From JAPHSX01 sp039714395 (GTDB taxonomy: Bacteria; Pseudomonadota; Gammaproteobacteria; Thiohalomonadales; Thiohalomonadaceae), in assembly GCA_039714395.1 (NCBI GenBank), contig JBDLJH010000015.1:1-64000 (forward strand): a stretch of DNA of 64,000 nt, in the 5' to 3' direction. A program made the translations under genes and the position numbers. The stretch's first letter is position 1. Every line of letters starts with the position of its first letter. Below the pieces are notes generated by a model. That model saw only the letters and a list, made by a program, of their open reading frames with translations. It had not been told where the DNA came from and made no database searches. Positions 14,788-24,626 of this stretch are shown piece after piece.

Positions 14788-15789
14788 TCAGCTCGGTTCA
14801 ATCGCCCTCAGATGGCGCCCTACTGCCAGCCAGGAGCCAAACAGCCCCAGCAGAGTACCGCCAGAGAGCAGCGCTACGGCGGTGACAAGATCGATGTTCG
14901 CAAGACGGAATTCACTGCTATAGAGGGAGGCCAGATTATTTACTGGCCCGCTCAGCAACCACAGCGCCAGCTCAATAAGGATAAAGGCGATCACCCCACC
15001 GAGCAGACCGTACCAGAAACCGGTATAGAGGAAGGGGCGACGAATAAAGGTATCGGTGGCACCGATCAGCTTAATGATAATAATCTCATCACGGCGGTTC
15101 TGGATCGCCAGACGGATGGTATTACCCACTACCAGCAGTACCCCCAACGCAAACATTGCCGCCAGTACCCACACCCCTCGCTTACCGATATCCATCAGTG
15201 CATAGAGGCGTTTTATCCACTGCATATCGAGCTGGGCTATCTCTACGGCTTTCTCATCGGCCAGTTCCTGGCGTAGCTGTTGTAATAGCGCAGGACCCTG
15301 TAGCTCAAGTGCGGGGTGCACCACCAGCACTGGCGGCAACGGGTTGTCCTCCAGCGCACTGAGTGCCTCACCAAAACCGGAGAGGCGCTGAAATTCGCTC
15401 ATCGCCTGTTCGCTGGAGATGTAATCCACCGCCGCAATACCTTTGCGTGCACGCAGCCTGTCGGCCAGTGTCAGCGCCTCAGATTCACGTGTCTCATGGT
15501 GTAGAAACAGTGACAACTGTGCCGCACCATCCCAACCACTCAGCACCTGCTGCACGTTCTTCAGCAGTACATGCAGCCCGGCAGGCATCGCCAGCGCGAT
15601 ACCGATCACCGCCACCGTCATCAGGGTGGCGAAGGGCTTTAAAGTGAGCTGTCCAAGAGAGTAGACGAGGGTCTGCAGATGACGCGCAAAATAGTTACGG
15701 AGCCAGCCGATAGGGCCCTGGCGCCGTACTCTGGCGCCACTTCGAGCACTGCCTTCCTGCTGCTCGCGGATGGTGCGATTACGCTTCAT
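14788..15789 (-). CDS. ftsX: Cell division protein FtsX
   Basis: A 333-residue inner-membrane protein with a cytoplasmic basic N-terminus, TM1 at about residues 50-80, a periplasmic loop of about 130 residues, and three C-terminal helices (near 205-225, 255-280 and 305-325). With FtsE it forms an ABC-type complex that activates periplasmic peptidoglycan hydrolases at the septum. It overlaps the ftsE stop by one base (TAATG arrangement). The ftsY-ftsE-ftsX order is canonical. Confidence 0.95.
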   Translation of the reverse strand: MKRNRTIREQQEGSARSGARVRRQGPIGWLRNYFARHLQTLVYSLGQLTLKPFATLMTVAVIGIALAMPAGLHVLLKNVQQVLSGWDGAAQLSLFLHHETRESEALTLADRLRARKGIAAVDYISSEQAMSEFQRLSGFGEALSALEDNPLPPVLVVHPALELQGPALLQQLRQELADEKAVEIAQLDMQWIKRLYALMDIGKRGVWVLAAMFALGVLLVVGNTIRLAIQNRRDEIIIIKLIGATDTFIRRPFLYTGFWYGLLGGVIAFILIELALWLLSGPVNNLASLYSSEFRLANIDLVTAVALLSGGTLLGLFGSWLAVGRHLRAIEPS

Positions 15790-16454
15790 TACAATCCACC
15801 TCCTAGCACCATACGTCCCTGATCCAGACGCAGCATGCGGTGCTTCATCTGCTCGATCAGCGCCAGGTCATGGCTGGCAATCAACACCGTGACACCTACA
15901 CGATTAAACTCTTCGAAGATCCCCATGATCTCACGTGAGAGTTCGGGGTCGAGATTGCCGGTAGGCTCATCGGCAAGTAGTAGCGGTGGTTTGTTGATCA
16001 CCGCACGGGCGATGCCGACGCGCTGTTGCTCACCACCCGAGAGGGTGATGGGGTAGACCTTCTCCTTGCGCAGCAGTCCCACCTTATCGAGGGCGGCACG
16101 CACCCGCCGCCCAATCTCATCACGGCTGTAGCCGGCGATGATCAGTGGTAGCGCAACATTATCGAAGACGGTGCGGTCGAACAGCAGGCGGTGATCCTGA
16201 AAGATGATGCCAATATCGCGGCGGTGATAGGGGATCTTGCGGCGGCTCACCTTGGCCAGGTTCTGCCCGTTAACCACCACCTGCCCGCCGCTGGGGCGCT
16301 CGATTAAGGCGATCAATTTCAGCAGGGTAGACTTACCTGCACCGGAGTGACCGGTGAGAAAGGCCATCTCACCCTGGGCAATGTGGAAACTGGTGTCCGA
16401 CAAGGCCTCATGGCCGCCGGGGTAACGCTTACTGACATTGGTAAAACGGATCAT
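15789..16454 (-). CDS. ftsE: Cell division ATP-binding protein FtsE
   Basis: A 221-residue ABC ATPase: Walker A GHSGAGKSTLLKLIA (about residues 35-49), signature LSGGEQQRVGIARAV, and Walker B LLLADEPTGNLD, with the H-loop in ASHD. It pairs with FtsX. It starts 16 bases after ftsY and shares its stop with the ftsX start, so the three genes form one operon. Confidence 0.97.
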   Translation of the reverse strand: MIRFTNVSKRYPGGHEALSDTSFHIAQGEMAFLTGHSGAGKSTLLKLIALIERPSGGQVVVNGQNLAKVSRRKIPYHRRDIGIIFQDHRLLFDRTVFDNVALPLIIAGYSRDEIGRRVRAALDKVGLLRKEKVYPITLSGGEQQRVGIARAVINKPPLLLADEPTGNLDPELSREIMGIFEEFNRVGVTVLIASHDLALIEQMKHRMLRLDQGRMVLGGGL

Positions 16455-16470
16455 TCAGTTAGCCTGCCTA

Positions 16471-17493
16471 TTACTCAAACAGTGCTTCGATAAACTCCCC
16501 GGCGTTAAATACGCGCAGGTCGTCGATGGTCTCGCCAACACCGATAAAGCGGATTGGAATCCCCATCTTATTGGCGATAGCGAAGATGATGCCTCCCTTG
16601 GCGGTACCGTCAAGCTTGGTCAGGGCGAGGCCGCTCACCGCTACCGCCTGGTGAAACTGCTCCGCCTGATTCAAGGCATTCTGACCCGTGCCGGCATCAA
16701 GTACTAGCAACACCTCGTGGGGGGCCGCATCATCAAGCTTGCCGATCACCCGCCTGACCTTCTTCAGCTCTTCCATCAGGTTGGACTGGGTGTGCAGGCG
16801 TCCGGCAGTATCGGCGATCACCACATCGATATTGCGAGCCTGCGCCGCCTGCACGGCATCATAAATCACCGAGGCCGAGTCGGCCCCGGTGCCCTGGGCA
16901 ATAACGGGGATCTCGTTGCGTTCACCCCACACCTGCAACTGCTCTACCGCGGCAGCACGAAAGGTATCACCCGCCGCCAGCATTACCGACTTGCCCTCGT
17001 TTTGCAGACACTTGGCCAGCTTGCCAATAGTAGTGGTCTTACCAGCACCGTTAATACCGACAACCAGAATGACGAATGGGCGATCACTTTTCTCAATCTG
17101 CAGCGGCATGCTTACCGGCTCCAGCATTGCCGCCATATCTTCACGTAGCGCCGCCAACAGGGCCTCGCTATCGGCCAGCTGCTGGCGTGAGACACGCTGG
17201 GTGAGATCGGCAATGATCTTCTGAGTCGCCTCGACGCCCATATCGGCCACCAACAGCTGGGTCTCAATTTCCTCAAGCAGGTCGTCATCGATCTGCTTTT
17301 TACCGAGCAACAGGTCGCTAATACCCTCGGTGAGTGAACCACGAGTACGGCTGAGGCCACTCTTCAGGCGAGCGAACAGCCCCGGTTTTTTTGCCGGCTC
17401 ATCTTCAGCACTCTCAACCTGCTGCGACGGCTCAGGGACCCGCTCTGTCGGCTCATCCCCCGACTCTTTACTCTTCTTTCCGAAACCGAACAT
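16471..17493 (-). CDS. ftsY: Signal recognition particle receptor FtsY
   Basis: A 340-residue SRP GTPase with a short acidic N-terminal A-domain (to about residue 45), then the NG domain. G1 is GINGAGKTTTIGKLA, G3 is ADTAGRLHTQ and G4 is TKLDGTAKGG. It docks SRP-ribosome complexes at the membrane. It is the first gene of ftsYEX and diverges from an M16 peptidase pair. Confidence 0.97.
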   Translation of the reverse strand: MFGFGKKSKESGDEPTERVPEPSQQVESAEDEPAKKPGLFARLKSGLSRTRGSLTEGISDLLLGKKQIDDDLLEEIETQLLVADMGVEATQKIIADLTQRVSRQQLADSEALLAALREDMAAMLEPVSMPLQIEKSDRPFVILVVGINGAGKTTTIGKLAKCLQNEGKSVMLAAGDTFRAAAVEQLQVWGERNEIPVIAQGTGADSASVIYDAVQAAQARNIDVVIADTAGRLHTQSNLMEELKKVRRVIGKLDDAAPHEVLLVLDAGTGQNALNQAEQFHQAVAVSGLALTKLDGTAKGGIIFAIANKMGIPIRFIGVGETIDDLRVFNAGEFIEALFE

Positions 17494-17584
17494 AGTTATC
17501 TATGGATCTCTTCTCTTAAATTCAGATAGTGTTGAACCTTGCACTGGGGCCGCTGTCTCTGCACAGTAAGATGGCGAGGCCCAC

Positions 17585-17613
17585 TTGGGTGCCTTAAGCC
17601 GGTATCGTATCAT
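17585..17613 (+). promoter_or_regulatory. Sigma-70 type promoter for the M16 peptidase operon
   Basis: TTGGGT (17585-17590), a 17-base spacer, then TATCAT (17608-17613), 60 bases before the first peptidase ATG. The -10 matches consensus at five of six positions. Confidence 0.45.
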
Positions 17614-17672
17614 TTCACCCCGCGTGGGCGAAACGCGTCGGGACTTAACGACAAACATAACAAGGTATCACT

Positions 17673-19127
17673 ATGCCGATGAAAAAATGGGTCGTACTGC
17701 ACGGATTGTTTCTGGGCAGCACATTGCTGGGATTGAGCGCCTGTGGTGGCTCCCCGATAAATGCCAAACCACCGGGTGAGACCCGTCCTGTGGTCACAGC
17801 CTCAACAGCTGTGGAGGAGAGTCACAACCACGCTGTTCACGAGTTCATGCTGGCCAACGGTATGAAGCTAATCGTCAAAGAGGATCATCGCGCCCCGGTG
17901 GTGGTGTCACAGATTTGGTACAAGGTAGGTGCCAGTTACGAGCACATCGGCATTACCGGTGTCTCACACGTGCTGGAGCACATGATGTTCAAGGGCACCA
18001 AAAAACACCCGCCGGGGGAGTTCTCACGCATCATCTCCGAAAACGGCGGGCGCGAAAACGCCTTCACCGGACGCGATTACACCTCCTATTTCCAGCAGTT
18101 AGAGAAGAGCCGTCTGCCCATCGCCTTCGAGCTGGAGGCAGATCGCATGCGTAACCTCCACCTGCAGGAGGAGGAGTTTCAGAAAGAACGCAATGTAGTG
18201 GTAGAAGAGCGCCGCCTGCGTACCGAGGATAAGCCCAGCGCCCTGACCTATGAGAAATTCATGGCGACCGCGTTTCAGGTCAACCCCTATCACAACCCGG
18301 TGATCGGCTGGATGGATGATCTGCAGAGCCTCACCCTTGAAGATCTGCACAGCTGGTATCGCACCTGGTACTCCCCCAATAATGCGACCCTGGTAGTGGT
18401 CGGTGATGTACAGCCACAGGCGGTGCGTGCCCTGGCACAACAACACTTCGGACGTATCCCGCCCAGCACCCTGCCCGCGCAAAAACCACGCCGCGAACCG
18501 CCACAACTGGGCGAGCGCCGTGTCACCGTGCAGGCCCCCGCCGAGGTTCCGGTGCTGATCATGGGCTACAAGACCCCGGTGCTGCACACCACCGATGAGC
18601 CCTGGAAGGCCTATGCTCTGGAGGTGCTGGCCAATGTTCTTGACGGTGGCGACAGCGCCCGCATCAGCCGTGAGCTGATACGCGGCAAGGCGATCGCCGC
18701 CAGCGCAGGGGCCGGTTACGACCTCAGCGCCCGCCACGATAGTCTGTTGACCCTGGAGGGCACTCCGGCACAGGGGCAGAAGATCGCAACTGTAGAGCAG
18801 GCACTACGTGAACAGGTAGCCCGCCTGCATCGTGAGCGAGTAAGCGCGAAGGAGCTCTCTCGCATCAAGGCCCAGGTAACCGCCGCCAAGGTCTATGAAC
18901 TCGACTCCGTCTTCTACCAGGCGATGCACATCGGCATGCTCGAGACAGTGGGGCTGGAGTGGCAGGAGGCAGAACGCTACGCCGAGCGCATTAACGCCGT
19001 TACCGCTGAGCAAGTACAACAGGTGGCCCGTGAGTTCCTGACTGAAGAGAACCTCACCGTTGCCATCCTCAAACCCCTGCCGATCAGCAGCCAGTCAAAA
19101 AAGGTAGGCCGCCATGTCAGCCACTAA
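17673..19127 (+). CDS. M16 family zinc metallopeptidase, lipoprotein
   Basis: A 484-residue pitrilysin-type protease. The N-terminus is a lipoprotein signal (GSTLLGLSAC, lipidated Cys about residue 24). HVLEH (in THVLEHMMFKGT-like context, about residues 103-107) is the inverted HxxEH zinc motif, and a downstream Glu in the REIAE/EERR region completes the site. It would act in the periplasm, attached to a membrane. It overlaps the next gene by 14 bases. The pair (catalytic plus inactive partner) is the usual two-gene arrangement. AAGG precedes the ATG. Confidence 0.93.
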   Translation: MPMKKWVVLHGLFLGSTLLGLSACGGSPINAKPPGETRPVVTASTAVEESHNHAVHEFMLANGMKLIVKEDHRAPVVVSQIWYKVGASYEHIGITGVSHVLEHMMFKGTKKHPPGEFSRIISENGGRENAFTGRDYTSYFQQLEKSRLPIAFELEADRMRNLHLQEEEFQKERNVVVEERRLRTEDKPSALTYEKFMATAFQVNPYHNPVIGWMDDLQSLTLEDLHSWYRTWYSPNNATLVVVGDVQPQAVRALAQQHFGRIPPSTLPAQKPRREPPQLGERRVTVQAPAEVPVLIMGYKTPVLHTTDEPWKAYALEVLANVLDGGDSARISRELIRGKAIAASAGAGYDLSARHDSLLTLEGTPAQGQKIATVEQALREQVARLHRERVSAKELSRIKAQVTAAKVYELDSVFYQAMHIGMLETVGLEWQEAERYAERINAVTAEQVQQVAREFLTEENLTVAILKPLPISSQSKKVGRHVSH

Positions 19128-20421
19128 ACGACTCTTCACCCTCTGTGCCGCCCTGCTACTCAGCGGCATCGCTACCGCCAACCCCAACATCCAGCACTGG
19201 CAGACCAGCAACGGCGCCCGGGTCTACTTTGTCCCCGCACCGGAGCTACCAATGGTCGATGTGCGTGTTACATTTAATGCCGGCAGCGCCCGCGATGGCG
19301 ACAAGCCGGGGCTGGCAATGCTTACCAACGGGATGCTCGAGGAGGGTGCAGGCAAACTCAACGCCAACGCTATTGCAGAACAATTTGACCGTCTCGGCGC
19401 CAACACCTCTTTCGGCTCACTACGCGACATGGCCACCGCCAGCCTGCGTAGCCTCAGCGACGAGAAACTGCTGCAACCTGCAGTGGAGACCTTCGCCCAG
19501 CTGCTGCGTGAGCCAAGTTTCCCTGCCGATGCGCTGGAGCGGGTGCGTAAACAGATGCTGGTGGGACTGCGCCACGAAAGCCAGTCACCAGGCAGCCTCG
19601 GCAGCAAGGCATTTTACCGTGCCCTCTACAACGACCACCCCTACGCCAGCTCCTCCTCCGGCACCATGAAGAGCGTACTCGGCCTAAGCCGTCGTGAGGT
19701 ACAGGCATTCCACCGACACTACTACGTTGGAAATAATGCGGTAGTCGCCATCGTTGGTGCCGTTACGCGTAAACGTGCAGAGAAACTGGCCGAGCAGGTA
19801 GTCGGCACCCTGTCCGCAGGCAAGGCAGCACCGGCACTGCCCGCCGCTGATGCTCTACAGAAGGCAAGCAGCCAGCACATTGAGCACCCGGCCACGCAGA
19901 CCCATGTACTGCTGGGTCAGCCCGGAATGCGTCGCGGTGATGCCGACTACTTCGCCCTCTACATTGGTAATCACATCCTTGGTGGTAGCGGTCTGGTCTC
20001 ACGCATCAGCGATGAGATCCGCGAAAAACGCGGTCTCTCCTACAGCGCCTATAGTTACTTCTCACCGATGGCCGCGGAGGGTCCCTATCTGCTCAGCCTG
20101 CAAACCAAAACCGAGAGCACCGAGGAGGCACTAACGGTGCTGCGCGCCACCCTGGCTCGCTTTATCGCAGATGGGCCCAGTGAGGCCGAACTAATTGCCT
20201 CTAAGAAAAACATCACTGGCGGCTTCGCCCTGAATGTCGACTCCAATAAGGACATCCTCGGCTATATCGCGATGATTGGTTTCTACGGACTGCCGCTCAA
20301 CTACCTCGACAGCTTTATCGAGCGGGTCAATGCGGTCACCGTATCGCAGATCCATGACGCCTTTAAGCGCCGCATCCATCCTGACAAAATGGTGTTAATC
20401 ACCGTCGGTGAAAACGGCTAG
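19114..20421 (+). CDS. M16 family peptidase-like protein, non-catalytic partner
   Basis: A 435-residue protein with a cleavable signal (CAALLLSGIATA). It has the M16 fold but no HxxEH: the equivalent stretch reads LAMLTNGMLEEGA. It keeps the C-terminal R/Y substrate-binding pattern (ISDEIREKRGLSYSAYSYF), as inactive subunits of heterodimeric M16 enzymes do. It overlaps the catalytic partner by 14 bases and ends 2 bases before rsmD. Confidence 0.9.
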   Translation: MSATKRLFTLCAALLLSGIATANPNIQHWQTSNGARVYFVPAPELPMVDVRVTFNAGSARDGDKPGLAMLTNGMLEEGAGKLNANAIAEQFDRLGANTSFGSLRDMATASLRSLSDEKLLQPAVETFAQLLREPSFPADALERVRKQMLVGLRHESQSPGSLGSKAFYRALYNDHPYASSSSGTMKSVLGLSRREVQAFHRHYYVGNNAVVAIVGAVTRKRAEKLAEQVVGTLSAGKAAPALPAADALQKASSQHIEHPATQTHVLLGQPGMRRGDADYFALYIGNHILGGSGLVSRISDEIREKRGLSYSAYSYFSPMAAEGPYLLSLQTKTESTEEALTVLRATLARFIADGPSEAELIASKKNITGGFALNVDSNKDILGYIAMIGFYGLPLNYLDSFIERVNAVTVSQIHDAFKRRIHPDKMVLITVGENG

Positions 20422-20423
20422 CC

Positions 20424-20993
20424 ATGGCGCAACGGGCAGGCAACCAGCTGCGCATCATTGGCGGCAGCTGGCGCGGTCGCAAACTGCAATTCCCCGACGT
20501 GGAGGGGCTGCGCCCCACCACCGACCGGGTTCGTGAGACTCTCTTCAACTGGCTGCAACCAATAATCCACGGCTCACGCTGTCTCGACCTGTTCGCGGGC
20601 AGTGGTGCACTGGGACTGGAGGCACTCTCTCGCGGTGCCACTGCAGTGAGCTTCATCGATAGTGATGGGCTCGCCGTGCGCTCTCTTAAGGAGAACCTCT
20701 CCCTGCTCAAAGATGAGCACGGCACAGTAATACAGAGCGATGCTCTCGCCTTTCTGCGCGGTGCTGCTCCTGCACAGCCCTTCGATATCGTGTTTCTTGA
20801 TCCCCCTTTCCGTAGGGCCTTACTACAACCCTGCCTGGAGCAGCTATGCCAGGACGGCTGGCTCAGTGAAAACGCACGTATCTACCTGGAGGTGGAGCAG
20901 GAGCTGGGCGAGCCTGAGCTGCCCCCGGGGTGGGAGATGGTACGCAGTAAAAAAGCCGGGCAGGTGATCTACGGGCTCGCCGCCCCACTCTAG
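20424..20993 (+). CDS. rsmD: 16S rRNA (guanine966-N2)-methyltransferase RsmD
   Basis: A 189-residue SAM-dependent methyltransferase. The N-terminal RIIGGSWRGRKLQFPD and LRPTTDRVRETLFNWL are diagnostic; DLFAGSGALGLEALSRGA is the SAM site and FDIVFLDPPF the catalytic DPPF. It acts on G966 in the 30S head. It is the third gene of an apparent M16-M16-rsmD-coaD-fdx operon; rsmD-coaD adjacency is common. Confidence 0.96.
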   Translation: MAQRAGNQLRIIGGSWRGRKLQFPDVEGLRPTTDRVRETLFNWLQPIIHGSRCLDLFAGSGALGLEALSRGATAVSFIDSDGLAVRSLKENLSLLKDEHGTVIQSDALAFLRGAAPAQPFDIVFLDPPFRRALLQPCLEQLCQDGWLSENARIYLEVEQELGEPELPPGWEMVRSKKAGQVIYGLAAPL

Positions 20994-21029
20994 TGTTATG
21001 ATCCGTGCATTGTCTGCCTCGAGAACACC

Positions 21030-21506
21030 ATGACCATTGCCATCTATCCGGGAACCTTCGACCCCATCACCAACGGCCATAGCGACCTGATCCAGCGAGC
21101 CTCGCAGATCTTTGAGCAGGTTATCGTCGCCATCGCCGCCAACCCCAAGAAGACTCCACTGTTCAGTCTTGAGGAGCGTGTGGAGATGGCAGAGGGGGCG
21201 CTATCCACACTGGAGAATGTCGAGGTCTGTGGCTTCGACAGCCTGCTCGCCAATTTTGCTGCCGAGCGTGGCGCCAAGGTGATCCTGCGCGGTCTGCGTG
21301 CGGTCTCTGACTTTGAGTACGAATTCCAGCTGGCGGGGATGAATCGCCGCCTGGCCCCCGATGTGGAAACCATGTTCCTGACCCCTGCCGAGACCTACAC
21401 CTTCCTCTCCTCCAGCCTGGTAAAAGAGGTCGCAGAACTCGGTGGCGACGTCAGTGAATTTGTCGATGCGAAAGTCGGGGCTGCATTGGACAATAGATTG
21501 CGCTAA
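21030..21506 (+). CDS. coaD: Phosphopantetheine adenylyltransferase CoaD
   Basis: A 158-residue nucleotidyltransferase of coenzyme A synthesis. GTFDPITNGHSDLI carries the T/HxGH-type motif; GLRAVSDFEYEFQLAGMNR and SSSLVKEVAELGGDVSEFV are family signatures. The length is normal. It lies 36 bases after rsmD on the same strand. Confidence 0.97.
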   Translation: MTIAIYPGTFDPITNGHSDLIQRASQIFEQVIVAIAANPKKTPLFSLEERVEMAEGALSTLENVEVCGFDSLLANFAAERGAKVILRGLRAVSDFEYEFQLAGMNRRLAPDVETMFLTPAETYTFLSSSLVKEVAELGGDVSEFVDAKVGAALDNRLR

Positions 21507-21556
21507 TATACGGCGGCTTAACTGCTCGCTTTCAAAATTGCTGGAGGAAAAGTGCG

Positions 21557-21805
21557 ATGGCACTGATGATTACCGACGAATGTATCAACTGTGACGTCTG
21601 TGAGCCTGAGTGCCCCAATGGCGCTATCTCTCAGGGTGACGAGATCTATGAGATCGACCCCAATCTCTGCACCGAGTGTGTCGGTCACTACGACGAACCC
21701 CAGTGCGTCGAAGTCTGCCCGGTAGACTGCATCCCCAGCGACCCGGAGCATGAGGAGAGCAAAGAGGTGCTACAAGCGAAATACGAGAAGCTACAGGCAG
21801 AATAA
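21557..21805 (+). CDS. yfhL: YfhL-type 2[4Fe-4S] ferredoxin
   Basis: An 82-residue ferredoxin with CINCDVCEPECP in the first half and CTECVGHYDEPQCVEVCP in the second. The insertion between the second pair of cysteines and the C-terminal extension are typical of the YfhL/Allochromatium type. It carries electrons in the cytoplasm. GGAGG precedes the start by about 10 bases. It is the last gene before a strong terminator. Confidence 0.95.
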   Translation: MALMITDECINCDVCEPECPNGAISQGDEIYEIDPNLCTECVGHYDEPQCVEVCPVDCIPSDPEHEESKEVLQAKYEKLQAE

Positions 21806-21824
21806 GTCTCACTGCCTGCACAAA

Positions 21825-21848
21825 GAAAGGCCCTTCGGGGCCTTTTTT
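21825..21848 (+). terminator. Rho-independent terminator after the ferredoxin gene
   Basis: AAGGCCC-TTCG-GGGCCTT is a 7-bp stem with a stable TTCG tetraloop, followed by TTTTTT. It closes the M16-rsmD-coaD-fdx unit and separates it from ggt. Confidence 0.9.
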
Positions 21849-21934
21849 GTTGTCTATTGAGTTACATACCAGCTCTGGAACTTCTCATCAGCTCACTCTA
21901 CCCTTGTCATATCGACTCAATACGGAATATCACC

Positions 21935-23596
21935 ATGCCTGCCCTGTACCGCTTATTGCTGCTTCTACTGCTACTCCCCTCACTAAGCGTTGCCGTCGCA
22001 CCGAACCATAATGCCATTGCCACAGCCCACCCGCTCGCCACTGAGGCAGGACAACAGATCCTTGCCGCAGGCGGCAATGCCTTCGATGCTACCGTGACGG
22101 TAAGTGCCGTATTAGCTGTGGTTGAGCCCTATAGCTCCGGGTTTGGTGGTGGTGGTTTCTGGCTACTACATCGTAAGGATGGCCACGAGGTGATGGTGGA
22201 CGGTCGTGAGACCGCCCCCGCTCAGGCGCATCGGGATATGTATCTGGATGAGAGCGGTGAGATCATCCCCGGACTCTCCATGAATGGTCCGCTGGCCGCG
22301 GGAATCCCCGGCGAGCCCGCTGCACTGGCCCACATCGCCAGCAACTACGGCAATCTGCCACTGAACAAGACCCTGGCCCCGGCAATTCGCCTGGCCCGCA
22401 AGGGTTTTGCCGTCACCCCCCACTATCGCAAGATGGCTGGCTGGCGAAAAACGACCCTGAACGCCTCGCCCGAGGCAGCAGCTACCTTTCTTGTCGCCGG
22501 AGAGGTGCCCGAACTTGGCACTATCATCCGCCAGCCACAGCTGGCCACAACGCTGGAGGCCCTGGCCAAATACGGTCACGATGGCTTTTACCGTGGGAGG
22601 GTGGCACAGACCATGGTAAAGGCCGTGCAGGCCAATGGTGGGATCTGGAGCATGGAGGATCTGGCTGGCTACCGGGTGATCGAACGCAAACCACTAACCG
22701 GGCGCTACGGTGACTTTGCCATCACCAGCGTGCCACCTCCCTCCTCAGGCGGTGTAGCCCTGATTACCATGCTAAATATGCTGCAACAACTCGGTTATGC
22801 CGAGGCCAGCCAGGCCCAACGCACTCATCTACTGGTAGAGGTAATGCGCCGTGCCTACCGCGACCGTGCCCACCACCTGGGCGATAGTGATTTTGTCGAG
22901 GTGCCCGTTGCACAGCTCACCTCAATCGAGCATGCAAAAGGGCTTAGCGCTGGCATCAATCGTAAACGCTCCACGCCCAGCAGCACTCTACCCGGCTATG
23001 GTGCACCAGAGGGAGGTAACGACACCACGCACTTCTCCATCCTCGACAGGGAGGGCAACTACGTTGCTGCCACCCTTAGCATCAACTACCCCTTCGGTTC
23101 CGGCTTTGTCGCCGGTAACAGCGGGGTCCTGCTCAACGACGAGATGGATGATTTCTCAGCCAAACCTGGCGTACCCAATGCCTACGGTCTGGTTGGAGCA
23201 AGCGCCAATGCCATTGCACCGGGCAAACGCATGCTCTCCAGCATGTCTCCCAGTTTTGTTAGCGGTCCTGCGGGCACAGCGATCCTCGGTACCCCCGGTG
23301 GCAGTCGCATTATTACCATGGTGCTATTGGGGATGCTGGAGTTTTTTGATGGTAAAGGTGTGGAGGCATGGGTCACACAGCCTCGCATCCACCACCAATA
23401 CCTGCCCGATATCCTGTTCCATGAGCCCAATGCCCTCAGCTCCTCATTAGTCAACATATTGGAAAAACGCGGTCACCAACTTAAGGCTGCCGACTCACGC
23501 TGGGGCAATATGCAGGCTATCTACTGGGACAGAAAATCCGGTCAGGTCGATGCTGCCAGTGACCCCCGTGGAGAAGGGGCGGCCTCGGTACGCTGA
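21935..23596 (+). CDS. ggt: Gamma-glutamyltransferase (glutathione hydrolase)
   Basis: A 553-residue periplasmic Ntn-hydrolase precursor. The start at ATG 21935 gives a typical signal peptide (LLLLLLLLPSLSVAVA); an upstream in-frame TTG at 21857 would begin near the terminator and is rejected. GFGGGGFWLLH and VDGRETAP mark the large subunit. NDTTHFS holds the autoprocessing, catalytic Thr that would start the small subunit, which continues with NYPFGSGF and LNDEMDDF. It hydrolyses glutathione and gamma-glutamyl compounds. It looks monocistronic. Confidence 0.93.
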   Translation: MPALYRLLLLLLLLPSLSVAVAPNHNAIATAHPLATEAGQQILAAGGNAFDATVTVSAVLAVVEPYSSGFGGGGFWLLHRKDGHEVMVDGRETAPAQAHRDMYLDESGEIIPGLSMNGPLAAGIPGEPAALAHIASNYGNLPLNKTLAPAIRLARKGFAVTPHYRKMAGWRKTTLNASPEAAATFLVAGEVPELGTIIRQPQLATTLEALAKYGHDGFYRGRVAQTMVKAVQANGGIWSMEDLAGYRVIERKPLTGRYGDFAITSVPPPSSGGVALITMLNMLQQLGYAEASQAQRTHLLVEVMRRAYRDRAHHLGDSDFVEVPVAQLTSIEHAKGLSAGINRKRSTPSSTLPGYGAPEGGNDTTHFSILDREGNYVAATLSINYPFGSGFVAGNSGVLLNDEMDDFSAKPGVPNAYGLVGASANAIAPGKRMLSSMSPSFVSGPAGTAILGTPGGSRIITMVLLGMLEFFDGKGVEAWVTQPRIHHQYLPDILFHEPNALSSSLVNILEKRGHQLKAADSRWGNMQAIYWDRKSGQVDAASDPRGEGAASVR

Positions 23597-23666
23597 CATC
23601 GTTTGACTTAGCCGCAACGAGTAATTAATGTCGCCAGGAATGGATAATAAAAACGGATAATATGAA

Positions 23667-24626
23667 ATGAGTCATTACGATGTCTTCAATGGTGATGCTG
23701 ACGGCCTGTGCTCCCTGCAGCAGATGCGCCTACACAACCCCATAGACGATGCGGTGCTGGTCACGGGTGTAAAACGTGATATCTCCCTGCTACATCGTGT
23801 AGAGGCGGGTGAGGGCGAATCCATCACCGTGCTTGATATCTCTCTGGACAAAAACCGTGATGATCTGATCCGACTGCTGGATGCGGGCTGTACCATTGAA
23901 TACATTGATCACCACTTTGCCGGTGAGATCCCCCGCCACCCGCAGCTAACCACCACCATAGATACCTCGCCAGAGACCTGCACCAGTTTATTAATCAATA
24001 ATGCTATCAATGGGGCTCACCGTGGCTGGGCCGTGGCCGGAGCCTTTGGCGATAATTTTCATGACGCTGCACGCCGTACCGCCGTGCCGATGGGGCTTGA
24101 TGCCGAGCAGCTAGAGGCGTTGAGCGAACTGGGAACATACCTTAACTACAACGGCTACGGCACCGATATCAACGACCTGCTTTTTCACCCTGAATCACTC
24201 GCCATGGCAATACGACCCTACAGTGACCCCCTCGACTTTATTGCCAATGAGAAGGCCTATCAGGTCCTGCGCAATGGCTATCAAGACGACATGGGGCGTG
24301 CTGAGGCGCTCCGGCCCGAAGATGAGAGTGAGAAAACGGCGCTATTTATCCTGCCCGACGAACCCTGGGCTCGTCGTGTCAGCGGCGTCTACAGCAACCT
24401 GCTGGCACGTGTCTACCCGGAGCGCGCGCACGCCATCCTCACTCGCATGGATAATGGCAACTTCCGTATCAGTGTACGCGCACCACTCAGTACACGACAG
24501 GGTGCAGATCTATTGTGCCGGGAATTTCCTAACGGGGGGGGAAGACAAGCCGCTGCGGGAATTAACGAATTGCCTGCGGAACAGTTTAACTATTTCTTAA
24601 CGCGCTTTCGTGCTGTTTTCAGCTAA
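23667..24626 (+). CDS. DHH-family phosphoesterase
   Basis: A 319-residue protein of the DHH/DHHA1 superfamily. NGDADGLCS near the N-terminus, VLDISLDKNR, and IDHHFAG (about residues 91-97) supply the metal-binding aspartates and the DHH triad. The C-terminal GGGRQAAAG resembles the DHHA1 substrate loop (usually GGGHxxAAG). Relatives act on linear nucleotides, nanoRNA or short oligonucleotides; this branch is uncharacterised to my knowledge. Its 3' end overlaps a convergent GGDEF-EAL gene by 4 bases. Confidence 0.82.
   Translation: MSHYDVFNGDADGLCSLQQMRLHNPIDDAVLVTGVKRDISLLHRVEAGEGESITVLDISLDKNRDDLIRLLDAGCTIEYIDHHFAGEIPRHPQLTTTIDTSPETCTSLLINNAINGAHRGWAVAGAFGDNFHDAARRTAVPMGLDAEQLEALSELGTYLNYNGYGTDINDLLFHPESLAMAIRPYSDPLDFIANEKAYQVLRNGYQDDMGRAEALRPEDESEKTALFILPDEPWARRVSGVYSNLLARVYPERAHAILTRMDNGNFRISVRAPLSTRQGADLLCREFPNGGGRQAAAGINELPAEQFNYFLTRFRAVFS

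Noticed and set aside
17673..20421. A single fused or frameshifted M16 protease
   Set aside because: The two frames each have their own signal sequence and full M16 length, and the 14-base overlap is the normal two-subunit arrangement.
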